A stretch of 64,000 nt of DNA from Dryas octopetala (taxonomy: Eukaryota; Streptophyta; Magnoliopsida; Rosales; Rosaceae), in the NCBI GenBank assembly GCA_963921425.1, contig OY992836.1:4727825-4791824 (forward strand). Direction: 5' to 3'. The translations under genes and the position numbers were made by a program. This document shows positions 47,361 to 61,679 of this stretch, piece after piece. A model generated the notes under the pieces. It was not told the origin of the DNA. It made no database searches and saw only the letters and a list, made by a program, of their open reading frames with translations. Each line of letters opens with the position of its first letter. The first letter of the stretch is position 1.

Positions 47361-48814
47361 CTTGGTTTAGATTTTTGCTCTTCTCAAATGTTCGAGTTGC
47401 AGCTCATCTCATATGGGTCAATCCCAAATTTTCAATGTCTCCTTTAGAAATTTCAAGACTTGGGTTGTTGAAAGAGATGGCTTCAAGAATTGGGTTTGAT
47501 GAGCCATGAAAAATCACACCGCTCAAGTCATGACACGCGGCCAGGGGAGGTGGACAACCACAAGGAAAGTTACACCGAATATCATGCAGGACAAGTTCAT
47601 CTGGACCAAGTTACCCCAAATTCAAGGAAGGAGCTATTTACAACCGAACCACAAACACCAAACACGCCCAGGAGGAAATTCGAACCTAGGAGAGCATGTC
47701 ATCCAGCAACCTCTTTCAGAAAAGATCGACTTCTACAAGCAAATTGCAGAGCCAATCACCGACACAGCGGAGTACAACGGACTAGCTGAAGATAGCCGTC
47801 AACCACCACCAAACCTCAATTAGGCATATATATATATATATATATATATATCTGGGGGAAAATATTTCAGGGCCCAATTAAGGAGATGAACTCCATCGAG
47901 CGGATGAACCAAACAAAGGAAAAGAAAACAAAATAAACTCAATCAAGGGGATGACCTCAATCAGCGCCAAATTACAATTTGAATGCGGTGTTCTACAAAG
48001 AAACGACAGTATGAAACAACAAAATAAAGTCATGAAAATATTAAGACGACAGTAAATCATAATCCAACTGATATATGTACTGCATTATTGCCATGAGTGA
48101 ACTCGTTTTTAACTTTTGGCTAATGATACAAAAATGTCCACTAATTCTATAGGGCGGGGAACAATTTCTTATAGAATAAGTTACGGACAAAAATGTATAA
48201 AAGAAAAATTAGACGATAGGTTAAAAAGAAACAAAACAGTAGAAAAGGAGCGAACATATTTTCTACATGAACTAATTTTGAAGATCCAGCAAAAGACCGC
48301 CACATTCTGATTGTATACATTACAGTTGGCTAAGCTTCAGTGTTCCTGCAATTAAAATTGATTAAGGATGCACAATCAGGAACAACACAAGTGTCCGTAA
48401 TATATTTGCAAAGTTGCAATGCACACAAAACAAACAGATCATAAACATGAAACATGATCAGAAAAAAACCAGAGTAGACAAAATACTAAGGGGTTGGCTT
48501 TTCAACTTCCAATACAGCCATGAGTGCGAAGCAACAGAGCTCTTCTACTTAAGATTTTTATACGTTAAAATAATCAAGATAAATAAGCTACACAAAACCA
48601 ACAATAAAAAAAGCTATTTGCCCACAGAATTAAAGAAGTTCTAGAAAATGCAAAAATAAAAAATGAAATAGAAAAACTCGGAAATTAGCACTGCCAACTC
48701 AAACACCTTTCGAAGATATTTTGAACGAAGATAGTGTAAGAGGAGGTCTAACCTTGATTTTAAATGTACACGGCAATTCCAAGAAGGCACTACCAATACC
48801 AAATAATTGAAGTG
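47359..48814. other. Intergenic, one unassigned plus-strand open frame
   Basis: A 105-codon frame at 47506-47823 has mixed, fairly protein-like composition and follows a CT-rich, leader-like stretch. I recognise no family and see no introns or repeats linking it to a transposon. An AT microsatellite lies at 47826-47850. From about 48300 the DNA is probably the 3' flank of the TPR gene. Confidence 0.35.
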
Positions 48815-49239
48815 CTAAGCAGACAGGGAATTGGATTCAAGTTTTAACTTTACTTCATCAAGGCAAGCTTTAAGATCCTGAAGTTCTTCCATGTCCGAGA
48901 AACTCCCTGCCTGAGATTACCCAAATGTATCTTCTTTAGTTACAATACAAGTGACATAAATTTGAATTAATGAAATTAGTAATGAATGCAAATATTGTAT
49001 TATATTACAACAGCAAAATAAATATGTGAAAAAGGGAATGGAAATTAACATTCAAAGTTGTTTTCTGAAAGGACTAAGTATCTTGCCTGTTTAATTATGT
49101 TCTTTAGGTGCATCTCGGCTGTAAAAAGTTCCCGACGGCTACCAGTAGTTAAGGAAATTTCCATATACACCTTGCAGAGTTGCAAGGAGGATTGTGCATA
49201 CTTTCTAAACCGATCTCTATCTTTCCACAAATCAGATCC

Positions 49240-49292
<53 letters not shown>

Positions 49293-52200
49293 CAGCATTC
49301 CAAATTAAACTTATCTATATGTTTCAAATAAAGGCACTATAACTGGTTTTGAGATTTGCGTCCAATGACAAAAATTACACTATAAACCAAACGAAGACAA
49401 GAATATATAAATCAATGCGCCTACCCTACCCTGAAGTCCTGAACCAATGAGTGAGGAATTTTATGACAACTTTATGTTTCATTTATACACTTATTCATTT
49501 ATTTATTTTCTTTTTCTACAAACATTTGTTTTACTTACGCTCAAAACCCACATGATTTAAAATTAGTCTTATTGGGAATTCTATGATGTTTTAAACAGTA
49601 AGGAGATCTTACCAAGGATATCAGTAGTTATTAAAACCAAACCATCACTTATAAAAGACACTGCAAGTGCCTAACAACTTCCACACACATGTATAGAAAA
49701 TACTTTCAGTTGTTTTTTTTCCTTGAAGGCATATCCTAAATTTCTACTTATGCATAAACCAGTTTTCAAAAAAATTCAAATGCACTAAAAGTAATTGTGA
49801 TGGCGAAAACTCAAAATTAGTAAGACACTGCCAGAGATACCTGGTATGATCTAACTTGCTTCAATAACGCTTCAGAGCACATTGTGAGGTCTCCTTTCAT
49901 TTTGTGCCACCTTGCATACAAGCCCCAAATATCTGCTCCATTTCCACTGCGAACTATCTACATCAAAAATAAATATATTAAATGCAACTTATTACCCTTT
50001 TTTTATTAGTAACTTGTTATACGTAAATATATTGAAAAGACAACAAGAGGCTTCCAGATAGAGGAAGGGACATGAGACTAACAATAGAAAGAAAGATGGA
50101 AAAGGAAAAAAAAAAAAAAAAACTGGACGGAAACTAGAATAGAAGAACATGACTTGATCATTCAAAAAGCAGCTAAATCGATCTTGTTTAAATGTTCTAC
50201 ACCATTTTATCGGCACACTCCATCCAACAAAAAACTATTAGCACAATAGACCCAAAGTCCAATCCCCGCAAATTTCTCATTAGTAAAGTTACACACATTG
50301 GAAGAGAGAGTATGCAGTGCCCACACATATGTATATTTAAACATACCAGAGATCAAGAGCCCACCCTCTGTAGCAAGGTACCCTCTCCTTACTCATTTTC
50401 TATTTGAACAAAGAAAAGATGCAAATACTTCTAACCCCAAATCATCAACGATAACTAAGTCTATGTTCGAATATTCATAAATTTTTTTAATTAAAACATA
50501 AAACTGTTAGAAATAAAATAATTGTTGGCCCACATCCTAACAGCTTAAGTACTTTAGAATAGTGGTAAACCAACAAAATATCTTGGTATCAAAGCAGAAC
50601 TTGAGTTTAAATCCTTGTAATTATATTTGCAACCTCCCAATATAAGTCAATTCCACGCGATGGACCCTCTAGTTGTGGAGTGAAGCCCAAACATGAGAGG
50701 AAGTATTAGAATATAAAATAATAGTCGGTTCACACCACAACAGATATAGCAGTCTAATAATCATGGCAAATGATCAATCAGTAAACAGTCTCAACTGGCA
50801 AATAGTTTCTGTTCATTTTAGTAAAAACATGTACGAGGGGAAGCATAAGAATAAATGAAATGATAATGAAATTATACCTGCTGTAGAACTTTTCCAAGAA
50901 ACTCTACTAAGTGCTCAGTTTCGTGAGATTTTTCCACCTCAGATCCTGCATTTGTTGACCCATTACCAGAATTTATTTGAGAATCAACAGAACAAACTTG
51001 ATTCGGACAATTATGTTCATCCATCATTGCTGGAGACCTAAGTGAAGCCATTCTTTCCACCTCTTCCGTGATTCTTTCTAATAATTCAGCATCAACTCTT
51101 TTATTATTAGTTATATCCAACATCATCCGTGCAGCTTCTAGAGCCTATAAAAAACAATAAATAGAATAAGACCAGCTGAAAAAAAGCAAAATAGAATGAT
51201 GCATCCATCCACATGAAGAAAATTGAAAGTGACAAGAGAAATAATAGCGGAATGACCTAAGATAGGTGATCTCAAGCAGTGAACAACGAGTAGACATGCT
51301 GGACCTTATAAATAAAGACTTCATACATCGCATTCCAAAAAACCAAGACTTATTTCTTATATTTTTTTTTTTGTTTATATTTCAGTTCAGGGAATGTCCT
51401 CTACCATCCTCCACAAGAAGGCAAGATTCTCCCACCCCATCATCAATGATTAGATTCCCCACATGAACCATGTTAAGCCTACCAAGGCAGGCTTACAATG
51501 TGAGCTGCCTCAAAAGAAATATGCTACTTCTCTGGAAGAAAGCATTTACCTGACCAACATTTCTGACATCTAAAGCAACATTGCTGTAGTTCTCCCACAG
51601 TTGCCAGCTGTTTCTCCTGTGACCAAGTCATGTTCAGTCATTACATAATTCAAACTGTCAATGACAAAAGTAATCCAAGCAAGGGGCATGCAAATGTTTG
51701 AATGAGTGGGGGAGAGAGAGAGAGAGAACGTGTGGTAGAAAATGACAGTAGTAATGGAGAAAGACGAACTTGAACTTCAGGGCTTCTCTAAATGCGATGA
51801 ACGCTTCTTTACTCTTCTTTTTTATCATATGCCTGCATAGTTGGTATAGCAAGAGGAAAGAAATTAGTTCAAATGATTATACAAAGTTATAATTAATAAC
51901 TAATACATCTTAACTGCCTTATTATTTGCATTATAAAAATTGTATATTCAGACTGCACCAAAAAAAATTCTATATATACATAAAAAAAAAGAAAATCAAA
52001 ATTGACTTAGAAATCTATCATCTATAGTTCATTTATACTGCAAGAAGAAAAAAAAAATACCCTTCTCCAGTCTTATACAGTTGAAAATGGCATAAGTAAC
52101 ATGTATATAATGCATAAAAGAGGACTGGTAGTATTTGTTAAAAGTGTCCCCAAGTCATGATTCAACAAATGCACAATAGAACAGTTACCACAATAAAAGA

Positions 52201-55200
52201 GGAAACAAGAGGTGAATGTTGTTTCACAGAAATCTGTATGTATTCACAAATGAGAAGAGATGATCACTCCTAAAATAACAGAAAATAACCATAGAACAAC
52301 TAAACAGAAGTAAAACCCAATCCTGCACTCTCTCAACTACTTAATCCCTATTACAAAATCTTGACTCTTCTATGATCTTTCCTCCCCTTATTTAGGTATA
52401 TAGAAACAATTAAACCAAGGCTGAAGACATATCTGAAGATATAAATAACCAACTAAAACAAAAAAACAAAACTCAACAATGCCCCCATTAAAATTACAAT
52501 GTCTAATTCAAAGATACGAGTGTATGTAAAAGTGAATAATTTAAAAGCTCAAATATTATCACAATATTCAGAAATGAAGAAACAGACAAAAGAAAGAAAC
52601 AATATTAAGTGTGGGCATGTAAGACAACATAAGGCGAAGAGAGCATACAAACAAGCAATATTATTCCATGCCTCCCCGTTTTCAGGATCAAGTTGAACTG
52701 CCCGAGTAAAGCTATCCAGTGCCTTTTCAGTATCCCTAGCCTGAAATATATCCCCAGCAATAGGTTTAAAACTTGTAAAGAAAACAAAGATAAAAAGGTA
52801 AGATAGAGTATGACTCTTCCCTTTCCATACATCATAGCCACCTATAAATGAATGTACGATGGAAACTGGAAAAGTAAATCTGATAATGCAACATATCATG
52901 AATCATGTAAGTTACCTTCAATGCAGCAGCCCCTAGTGCAAACCAGCCATCAGGATACAAAGAATTCAAGGCCATTGCAGACTCCCTGAAATGTGACCAA
53001 CAGAATATTATTATGTGGATCTAAATCAATTGTGAACTCCAAAGCTTGTCAAATAAATAAAATCATATCTTGGCAGGAGGGTGGAGGAGGAAAGATTTAC
53101 AAAAAAAAAAAAAAATACCACAAGATTTTTGATGTTTCATAGTCTCCTCTATTGTATGCACTGCGAGCAAGAGACCGCTGTCAAATAGAAAAGATCATAT
53201 TGAGAAAATCTACAAAAAAGTGCACTGAGGAAAGTGTATTACAAGGAGAGTTTAATGGCACCACCTTAGCTCGAGCTGACCTATCGTTTGAAACTTCCAA
53301 GGCTTTTTCAAAGCAGGCATCATCATTAGTAACATCACCCAACGAACACCTACATTTTTTTTTTCAAGTAAGATAAATAGTTTGCTCTTAAACTATTCTG
53401 TCACACACATATGCTTATATGCTTAAAATGAACCTAAGAACAAAATAAAGCAAATCAGTACTCACATGCATTGCTGCATGCAGGGAGACAAAAGTAGTGG
53501 TGGAAAATAAAATGGAGTTTCAGAACCACCATATTGAAATAGAGATTCAAGACAAATTAAAGATGAAAACAAGAAGTGAGACCGAAGTTAGTATTGCAAT
53601 GAAAAAACTTTAATCTCCGGTGTTACAACAATTACAGGTCATGTTCTTCTGCTTACAAATTATTTAAGACTCTAAAGAATATGAGACATGGACAATGAGT
53701 TCAGAAAATATATATATATTTGTCTTGTCAATCTCCATGGAAATAGAGACTTTGAAAGCCTAGTCAATCTCCATAATCAGATAACAGGATGTTCACAAAC
53801 AATGCACAAAGATCAGGAATGCAAACATAACATTTCTCATATTTTGTACACAGACCGCTAAGTAGGCTTTCGAACTGTGAACATAAGACATCTCTCTCAA
53901 ATTCAAACACACTAACTAATAAGGAAAGAACTCACAAGTAACTTCATTAGTTGCTCACTTTGAATAATATCATAACTTACAATTGTTTTGAGCATATCAA
54001 CACCCAATTTAACTTTTATTGACTTTTATAAGTTGAGGCAGTAGAAGAGACAAATGATAACATTCAATGTGAGAAGAAGGTTTCTTGATTAGTAAACATA
54101 CTTAAAAAGCAAAGGAAAACCAAACACATACCATAACCTGGGGTCATTCGGTGTTTCAGAAAGCCGTGTCTTGATTAGTTCAACAGCTGCTGCTTTCTTC
54201 TCCAATAGGCTGTTTTCATATGATATCTCTGAGACTCAATGTGGTGACAAAGGATGAAAAAAAAAAAAAAACAATGATGTATATAAGAAGAATTGAATGT
54301 TCAATAACCATTAAGTGACATCATACCGATAGCAGAATATTAGATTATCCCACAACTCTAAGTCCTCAAAGGTTTTAACTGCCTCTCCTATCAGACCACA
54401 GCGGACTAAAAGTTCACCATATTCCCTAAAATGAACCCAGAAAGAAAAAATAGACAAGAACTGTCAATAAGAAATAACATATAGAAGAAACTAAGTATTT
54501 TTAGAGGTAAAGCAAAACCACTATAAAATTAAAGTCAATGAAAGATGAAGATATACTTCCGCAAGGCAGGAACTGTAGGAATATAAACCCCATAGCAGAA
54601 ATGAATCCTTTCTGCCACTCCTGGAGAAGGCTCATAGATACCTTGAACCTAAAATAATGAACAATATTTCTGAGTTACTGCTGAAAAACAAAATTACAAT
54701 AAGTAAATGGAATTATTGGAAAACTAGAGCTGGAACACAAGATCCCCATGTACTGATTTTTTAAAGCCAGATCTGCATGAAGAGAAGCAAAGATAGAGCA
54801 GTGCTCAATCCATCAACTTAAAATAAAAAATAAAAAAGTTATTAAATGTCTAATAATGATAGTGACTACTGACTAGGTAAAACACCTAATGAACCAGCAA
54901 GGCATGAACAAGCCAACTAGGAGCCCTTGAAATTTCATTGGAGAAAGAGCGACCACCAGCAGCTTCCTATGATTGGCATCTATGATCTCACCCCTACTTC
55001 ATACCAACTTGGTAAGCATATCTATCATGCATCTATTATGTTACTCCTGGATTCAAAATTCCATCCAAAGTTAATGAATAAAGAATACTGGATGAAAAAG
55101 CGTACAAGTGTTTGTCGAAGTTCTAGTATCTGTTCTTTAACCATGACCTCTGAAACTTTCCAACTTTAACCAGAGAATGTAGTGAAATTTAAATGACTTC

Positions 55201-58200
55201 AGATCTGACTTTCTACTTTCATACTTCACAATAATGACCTCAATGATGTAATGATATGTGCTTAACTATACATGCTCAATAACCAGTAACCGTCTGAGGG
55301 GAGAGCTCATAACAAGGCTCAACATGATTTCACAACATGGTCTCACTTAACTTCTCATGTTTAGGACCTTATAGATGGATGAAATTTGTCCTTGATATAA
55401 ACAGACATATAGCAAGTTGACCCTAGTTTAACTATCTTCAACCACACAGGACAAATTAAAAAGTATATGTGCATTTTCCTAAACCATGATGCAGTAGCAT
55501 CTACAAGGCTTTTCCATGACTATTTGGACCCGCTAGCCACTTGGCTTGGGTTCTAATTATTTCAGGGTTTTAGTTGTTTGTTTATCTTTATTTGATTTTT
55601 ATGCTTTATTTAATTTGATAGAATAGTTATGCTCCTAGTCTTTTTAAATAGTCATGTGATGGTCATGTGAGCTTTTAAGTATTTTGGAGGGCTAGGATTA
55701 AATAGTGTAACAAGTAATCAAGGGCTAGGATGCTAGGGCTGCTGTAACCCTAGTATAAATGCTTTATATAGAGGCTTTATATGCAGTTTTTCACAGTACT
55801 TTTCAGAAATTTCAGATTATCGAGTTTCTCTTGGGTTTCTTTGCCCTATAACTCAACTATGAACATTCCAACTTGGATCCCATAGGCTTTATCTCTCTCT
55901 TTGTCTACTGTTTATTGCTGGAAAGTCCTTTTTCTACAGTGGTCGTACTGCTACAGCGAACTGACAGCAACCGTTAGGGGAGAGCTCATAACAAGGCTCA
56001 ACGTGATCTCGCAACATGGTCGCACTTAAGTTTACAAGTTTAGGACCTTATAGATGCATGAATTGTCATTTCTTGGAAAATGGTTACGGAGATTTCAGCT
56101 AGAGTGGGATTCTTCATGGCATGCTGTCATTAAGAGCAAGTATGGGGTGCATGAGAAAGAGTGGGATTCCAACATTGTGCGCAGAGGCTCAAGTTGATGT
56201 TCATGGAAATATATCTCCCAAGGTCTTAATTCTTTCTCTTCTCATTACCGCCTGGGGAATGGGAAAAGGGTGAGGTTTTGGGAGGAGTATTGGGTACAGG
56301 AAACAGCCTTTTGCTCACTATCTCCTCCCCCTTACAGATTATCACAATTTCAAAATTCACCCATTGCAAGATTATGTGTAAAACAGAAAATATGCCCAAA
56401 AAACAGCTTGGTATCTTCAAAAAAATGCCACATCATACCAATTTTTCCATCATCAGCAATGCACGTTCCTTTGTGTGACTACGTGTTGACTCCCACCGAA
56501 TACGTAAAATGTCACAGAAGCACCGTATCTGATGAAGGGAAAGAAACTTACCAGATTAAGTATTATCAAAATCAAGAGAAACCTAAGATGCAAAGTACAA
56601 TAAATCAATCTCATTAAAGAGTGCAAAGTACAAGAATGTCAGTGCTTGCTAAAAACTTACAACATGCATCCATATCGGACTATAAAGTAGCATTGTTCTA
56701 AAACAAAAGAAAAGAGTGGCACGCTTATTTGAATACCAAAACATGTAGTTTTCAGAAAAAAAAAAGTGGCACACTTATTTGAATACGAAAACATGTAGTT
56801 TTCTGGGATTCAAATGGAATGCCACACTTCTGTTGAATATATCAAAACATGTAGTTTGCTGGGATACCCATAGCAGCAGACTTCCTTTAGTGGCAGCTTT
56901 TTAAAGCTCCAATACTGGTTTTAGAGCAGTGATCTCATCCTGCTTTCTTTTCATGCCAATTGACCACTCGATGCTGCCAATCATGGAAGACGAAGGATGG
57001 ATCAATGTGACAACTGTTTTATACATTAAAGTTGGAATATTTACACCCGAAGAAAAAACCTTGCAAATGTATTCAATTATAGTGCTTCATGAGCTAGCAG
57101 CAAAGAGTTTGAAATATCCTACAATTTGGATTTGAAAAACCAGGTTCTCAAGCATATATATATATATATATATATATATCACTAGGATTCAAGTAATGGA
57201 TATTTGATCACTAATAAGAAACAAGATATTGCATCTACAGTTTTTGTGCATTACTTATTCATTTTTTATGGAGCCTACAAAGGGACAATAAAAAATCCTC
57301 TGATATAGTAGTGCTTGTGGAAAGTGAGGATTTTAGAATTTTCCAGAGCTTGTGAAAAGTTTTCAAACAATATTTGGTTGAAATGCAATCCTTGTATGGA
57401 ATTTTTTATGAGGTACAAGCAAGAACAATATTAGAAGGTTTCACCAATTATTATGGGGAAACATGATAATGGATATAGAAAGTGACAATCCAAACTATAA
57501 AACTTCTCCTTCCAACTCCTTTTTTTACTTCGCTGAAAGAGGTGAAAGAGATTGAAATGCAAATGCATAGAGAGCCAATTTTCAAGAATCAACATAATCA
57601 TAAACAACAAAATCAGGGACAAATTCTAGGCATACAGTGGACTCCATTGCCGTTCCACTTATTCGAGATTTAATGAAGCAACCTTATTTCAGGATGAGTC
57701 ATAAGAAATATGCATATCTACAAGAGGGTTTATGCTCTTTGTAGATTCTCCATATTTCTGGTCCCTGTACTTGTATACCTACATGGTCTGGTAAGTTATT
57801 ATAGTGACTAAAGCATCCAAGGACTATGAGTTAAGTCACTTTGTCAGGAACTCTCCCTTTGACAACCTACCCTAGTATTTGTTTGATGTTAACAGTGATA
57901 TATCTCTTAGTGCAGAATTTAGCTGCATCAACCAGCACTTGGAAGATATTTCAAACAGTCTTGGTTTACCAACCAGAATAGTTCCTTTCCACACATATAA
58001 GAGTTTTTTTTTGTTTTTTGATACCCAAAAAATCCCTCAGGCGGACTCGTCTTCGAAATTGGAGCCCCCGGCGAAACCCTACAATTTTGGGAGGCAGGGA
58101 ACTCTAGCAAATAGCTAGAAAGGTAACTTTGAGGAATCGAACCCCAGACCACATGGGAACAAACAATGGGCCTAACAACTCAACCCTCGTTGGTATACAA

Positions 58201-60509
58201 GAGATAAGTCATCAAACTTTTAGAATATGATTAAACATAGAAATTGTTAACTGTTATTAGAGAGAATGATTCAATAAACTGAAAAATATATTGAAATTCA
58301 AAAAGTATACAATGTTGTGATTTCATACTTACAATAAAGTATGCTGATTTCTGAAAATCAATTGCCTCTATGTAAGGAGCCATATCCCATCCTGTATCAG
58401 ACATTGGGTTATTGATTATCAAAGAGTAGGGACTCAACCATATCTAGTAAGAAAATTATTGTACTCCATTATATAAAACAAAAAAATTAGTAGACATGAA
58501 ATTAAGTTGTTATTGGACTGCTTGAACATTACAGGAATAGGACCAACATATTAAGTCAATTTCTTTACTGGGTAAACAAGGCATTTCCATAGGAAGGATC
58601 CTCAAAAATATGAATCTGAATAAGTTAATACAGATTAACTCATATTCCTGGATACAAGGTTGCCTTCTCGGTCCAAGATTTTGTTTCATTCTAGCCCTGG
58701 TTTTCTTACACCAACAAAAGCTAATAATTGGCATACAAGTATGTTTGTGTTCTATCAGAACTAGAATACAGCAGAAAATACCCAATCAGGCACTTGATGA
58801 CATATTGGCACAGGAGCAGTAGTGAGCTCTCATATTGACACAGATATATATATATATATATATATATCAAGATAACTTACTTTGCATTTCATCATGCCGT
58901 GTGCTTTTCTCAATTAGAAGGCATTTAGCCAGGATCACTGCCTGATGGATTGCGCTCAAAGGGACAGCAGCAGTACCACCAACTTGAATTCCAGAATCAC
59001 TATCATTCGGCAACAATTTTGGGGTCATCAATATGTCAGAGACCTCAGAGGTTTCAGATGGATGCAGATATATATTTTTTTTGCCAACACTAGAATCATA
59101 TGTCTGGGGGCCAGGGCTTTCTGAGGGGCAGCTATCGCCACTGTTTAGTGAAGCTGGTTTTGCTAGAAGTACCATTTGTGCCTTTGGTTCTACCTTTATC
59201 AAAGAATGATATGTAATGCTAAGAAGTAAATTTAATATTAAAAACAGAAATAATAAAATACTTCTTACAGACATTCAACATTTACCTGATGTACAGTACG
59301 AACGCCAAGAACCCCCGTAAGAGAAAGCTGAAGACCTGCTGCTGCTTCAGCTGATTCAAAATGTAACCTGATACCACAAAGAACAAAATAAAGATGAATG
59401 TAATAATAAAATTAAAAACAAAGGCTAATCAGCATCCAAATATATACACCAATTACACATGAAATACCTGCAATGTTGAAATTATCTAATAATTATATTG
59501 AAATGAAATACATGCTTAACAGATTATTTTTTTTCCCCAAACTCTCTCTGTACCACAAAATAAAGGAACCACATACATTTTAATTTTTATATATTTTTCC
59601 ATGATTACTTCCGGAATGTAGTAAAGAAATTAACAAGAAACATTACTTCAAATTTATTTTGACATAAGTGAGAGCTTTCACAATATACATTGTATCTAAT
59701 CAATGACATACTAATATGATTATTAATAAGATAGCTTTCTATAGGAGATTATTAATATGATGTTTAGTAAGAACATAATAACCAAATTTCCAACAAGATG
59801 AAAATTCCCATGACAACTCACCTGCATGAATCAACTCGTGCATAGGTGTATTCCATTATTCCAGCTTCAATATGAACCATTGAGACAAGTGCCAAACCCT
59901 CACCATTACGTAAATTGTTACCCCAATAACTTGTTACTTTCTCCAATGTGCCAAAATGATTCAAAGTTTCACTTGTAAATACTTGCAATAGATCGAACAG
60001 AGAGGAAGACCGATCATCGAGAATTCTCTGTTGGAGAAGGGTGAGCCTGGCAAGCCACCATGAAATGCTTCTAACTCCAAATGCAGAAGACACACTTCCT
60101 TCAAATAACAAATCTCTCATCTTCATGACCAACATCTTTGCATAAACTATATACTACACAACACAGACCATTTCACATGTCACATATGTGTGTGTACGAT
60201 TATGTAAAACAACTAAAAACAACACACATTAAGAAATGCTTGTCAATGCTCGTATTTGACCAAAAAGAATTAAGCAAAGCTTGTCACTAAAACTTACAAT
60301 ATCCAAGCATAAATTTTAATTTTTTTATACGTATAAAACACACATATTAGAGTTATAACAAATAAAGCTAAACCCAGTTCAAATTTGTGCAAAATTTCAA
60401 AGAAATAATTGCACATGGAAAGTAGGAAAATTAGTTCAGAAATGAGAAATTCTGGGCCTATATTAGGACAATAGTACGAACATAAATAATTGACAAAATC
60501 TAAAAATGG

Positions 60510-60555
<46 letters not shown>

Positions 60556-61236
60556 AGAGAGTACCTGAATATTAGAGAACTTTCCAAGCAAGTCAGACCC
60601 GGCAGCCATAAGCTGATTACGCGCCCAATTCTCCCACTCATCGCATTTGGGCGCTTTCAGGGGCAGAGGACACTTTGGCAACTCCTCCAACGGTCTAATT
60701 TCCAAAATTCCCAAAATTGAAATTAACAAAAAAATATATATAAATTAATAAAAAAGACAAAAAAAGATATAATTTATTTAAAAAATCTTAATTTTAATTT
60801 TTCTTTTTTGGACTCACCCAGTCACGTTGCATTGAGTGAAACCAAACAACGCAGCCACGGCAATGCACAGCACGACGATGACTCTATACGCCTTGTCTTC
60901 GCATTCCTTGGTAACAAACGATTCAACTCGGTTGATCAATTCGGAATACACTCGGTCGGCGCACTGAGTGGAGCTGTCGAGCGAGTCGGAATCGGTGAGT
61001 TTGAAGACGACTCGTTTGGCGTCGGAGGAGGTGAGGGCTTCGAGGTAGCGACCGGATTCGATGGAAGTGAGGAGGTCGTTGATTAGAGGGTGGAGGGGGT
61101 GAGTGGGGAGGAGGGATTGATCGGACGGTTGGGAGGAGGGTGAGGAATCGGACGGGGGAGGAGATGTGAGGGTGCAGCGGAGGAGACGCAGCTCGTAGCC
61201 GCGGAGGAGCGTAAGTTCCTGCGACCTTTCGGACAT
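48815..61236 (-). CDS. TTC27: Tetratricopeptide repeat protein, TTC27/Emw1 homolog
   Basis: A large conserved TPR scaffold; animal TTC27 is linked to spliceosome and rRNA maturation, yeast Emw1 to cell integrity. Twenty exons on the complement: 60818-61236, 60565-60694, 59822-60135, 59286-59367, 58881-59193, 58333-58391, 56439-56528, 54557-54648, 54327-54425, 54132-54209, 53265-53349, 53119-53177, 52916-52985, 52649-52740, 51770-51832, 51550-51616, 50878-51144, 49841-49957, 49087-49239 and 48815-48910. All phases agree and give 914 residues, close to the family length. Residues about 500-710 hold the TPR array (LGDVTNDDACFEKALE, WFALGAAALK, AFIAFREALKFK, with DPENGEAWNNIACL typical of a TPR helix A). 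The intron after 49087 starts GC, not GT. The start is the first ATG of a long open exon. The 3.7-kb span between exons 6 and 8 holds exon 7, a LINE fragment and an LTR relic. Confidence 0.95.
49240..49289. repeat. GA/CT microsatellite at a TTC27 splice acceptor
   Basis: About 25 CT units on the minus strand run directly into the CAG acceptor of exon 19. They serve as an extended polypyrimidine tract. Confidence 0.85.
55297..55395 (+). repeat. 100-bp direct repeat in a TTC27 intron, left
   Basis: This matches 55977-56066 (shared GGGGAGAGCTCATAACAAGG and TTTAGGACCTTATAGATG). The two copies bracket the LTR-like relic at about 55540-55940. Confidence 0.75.
55540..55940 (+). mobile_element. LTR-like relic in a TTC27 intron
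   Basis: TATAAATGCTTTATATAGAG followed by a leader-like stretch, then TTTTTCTACA and TGGT, resembles the U3-R-U5 end of a copia LTR next to an eroded tRNA-Met primer site. No left boundary or coding part was found. Confidence 0.4.
55977..56066 (+). repeat. 100-bp direct repeat in a TTC27 intron, right
   Basis: Partner of 55297-55395, with scattered differences of about one in ten. Confidence 0.75.
56087..56310 (+). pseudogene. LINE (non-LTR) reverse transcriptase C-terminal fragment
   Basis: The plus frame reads SWHAVIKSKYG, then after an internal TGA WKYISQGLNSF and NGKRVRFWEEYW. These words match the segment before the zinc-binding end of plant L1-type polyproteins. It is short, broken and antisense to TTC27. 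Confidence 0.7.
60510..60554. repeat. Poly-A run next to TTC27 exon 2
   Basis: About 45 A on the plus strand lie 11 bases beyond the donor side of exon 2, within the intron. Confidence 0.9.
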
Positions 61237-61679
61237 GTTGTGAGAAATGAATTGAAACGTTTCGGACGTTGGTGAGGAAGGTGGACGTTATTAGGGTTTT
61301 AGAGTGAAGAAGAGAGAGTTTGTCGGGGTTTTGGGTTTTAGAGTAGAGGTATGGTTCCACGGGGTAAAGTCCATTGTAAGAAGCAATCCATAACGAATTG
61401 TTTTTTTTTTTTCTTTAAAACAATTAGGGTTATTTACAATTTATCCCCAAACTATCGGGAAATTTGCATTTTACCCTCAAACTAAATTTTTTGACACTTC
61501 ACCCCCCAAATTATTTTCTGTCAATCATATAACCACCTTCTTTGAGCGCCACGTGTGCCTAAGAGAGAAGACTATTTTTTTTTTTTTTTAAGTTGGGGAT
61601 GTTTTGTCTTATATGGAGTTAACTATCCATAAAATTAGTTTAGGAAATAAATTATATAAACTTTATATATATATATATA
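61237..61679. other. TTC27 upstream region
   Basis: The first 100 bases are GC-rich and likely hold the leader and promoter. From 61430 the DNA contains TTTACCCTCAAACTA-like words resembling the arm of the foldback type at 4127, but no second arm was found. No other gene is seen. Confidence 0.4.

Noticed and set aside
54660..58330. Suspected loss of a TTC27 exon in the large intron
   Set aside because: The missing 90-bp exon was located at 56439-56528 with correct borders and phase.
60463..60641. Open frames encoding long Phe or Lys runs
   Set aside because: They are translations of the 45-base poly-A/T run next to TTC27 exon 2.
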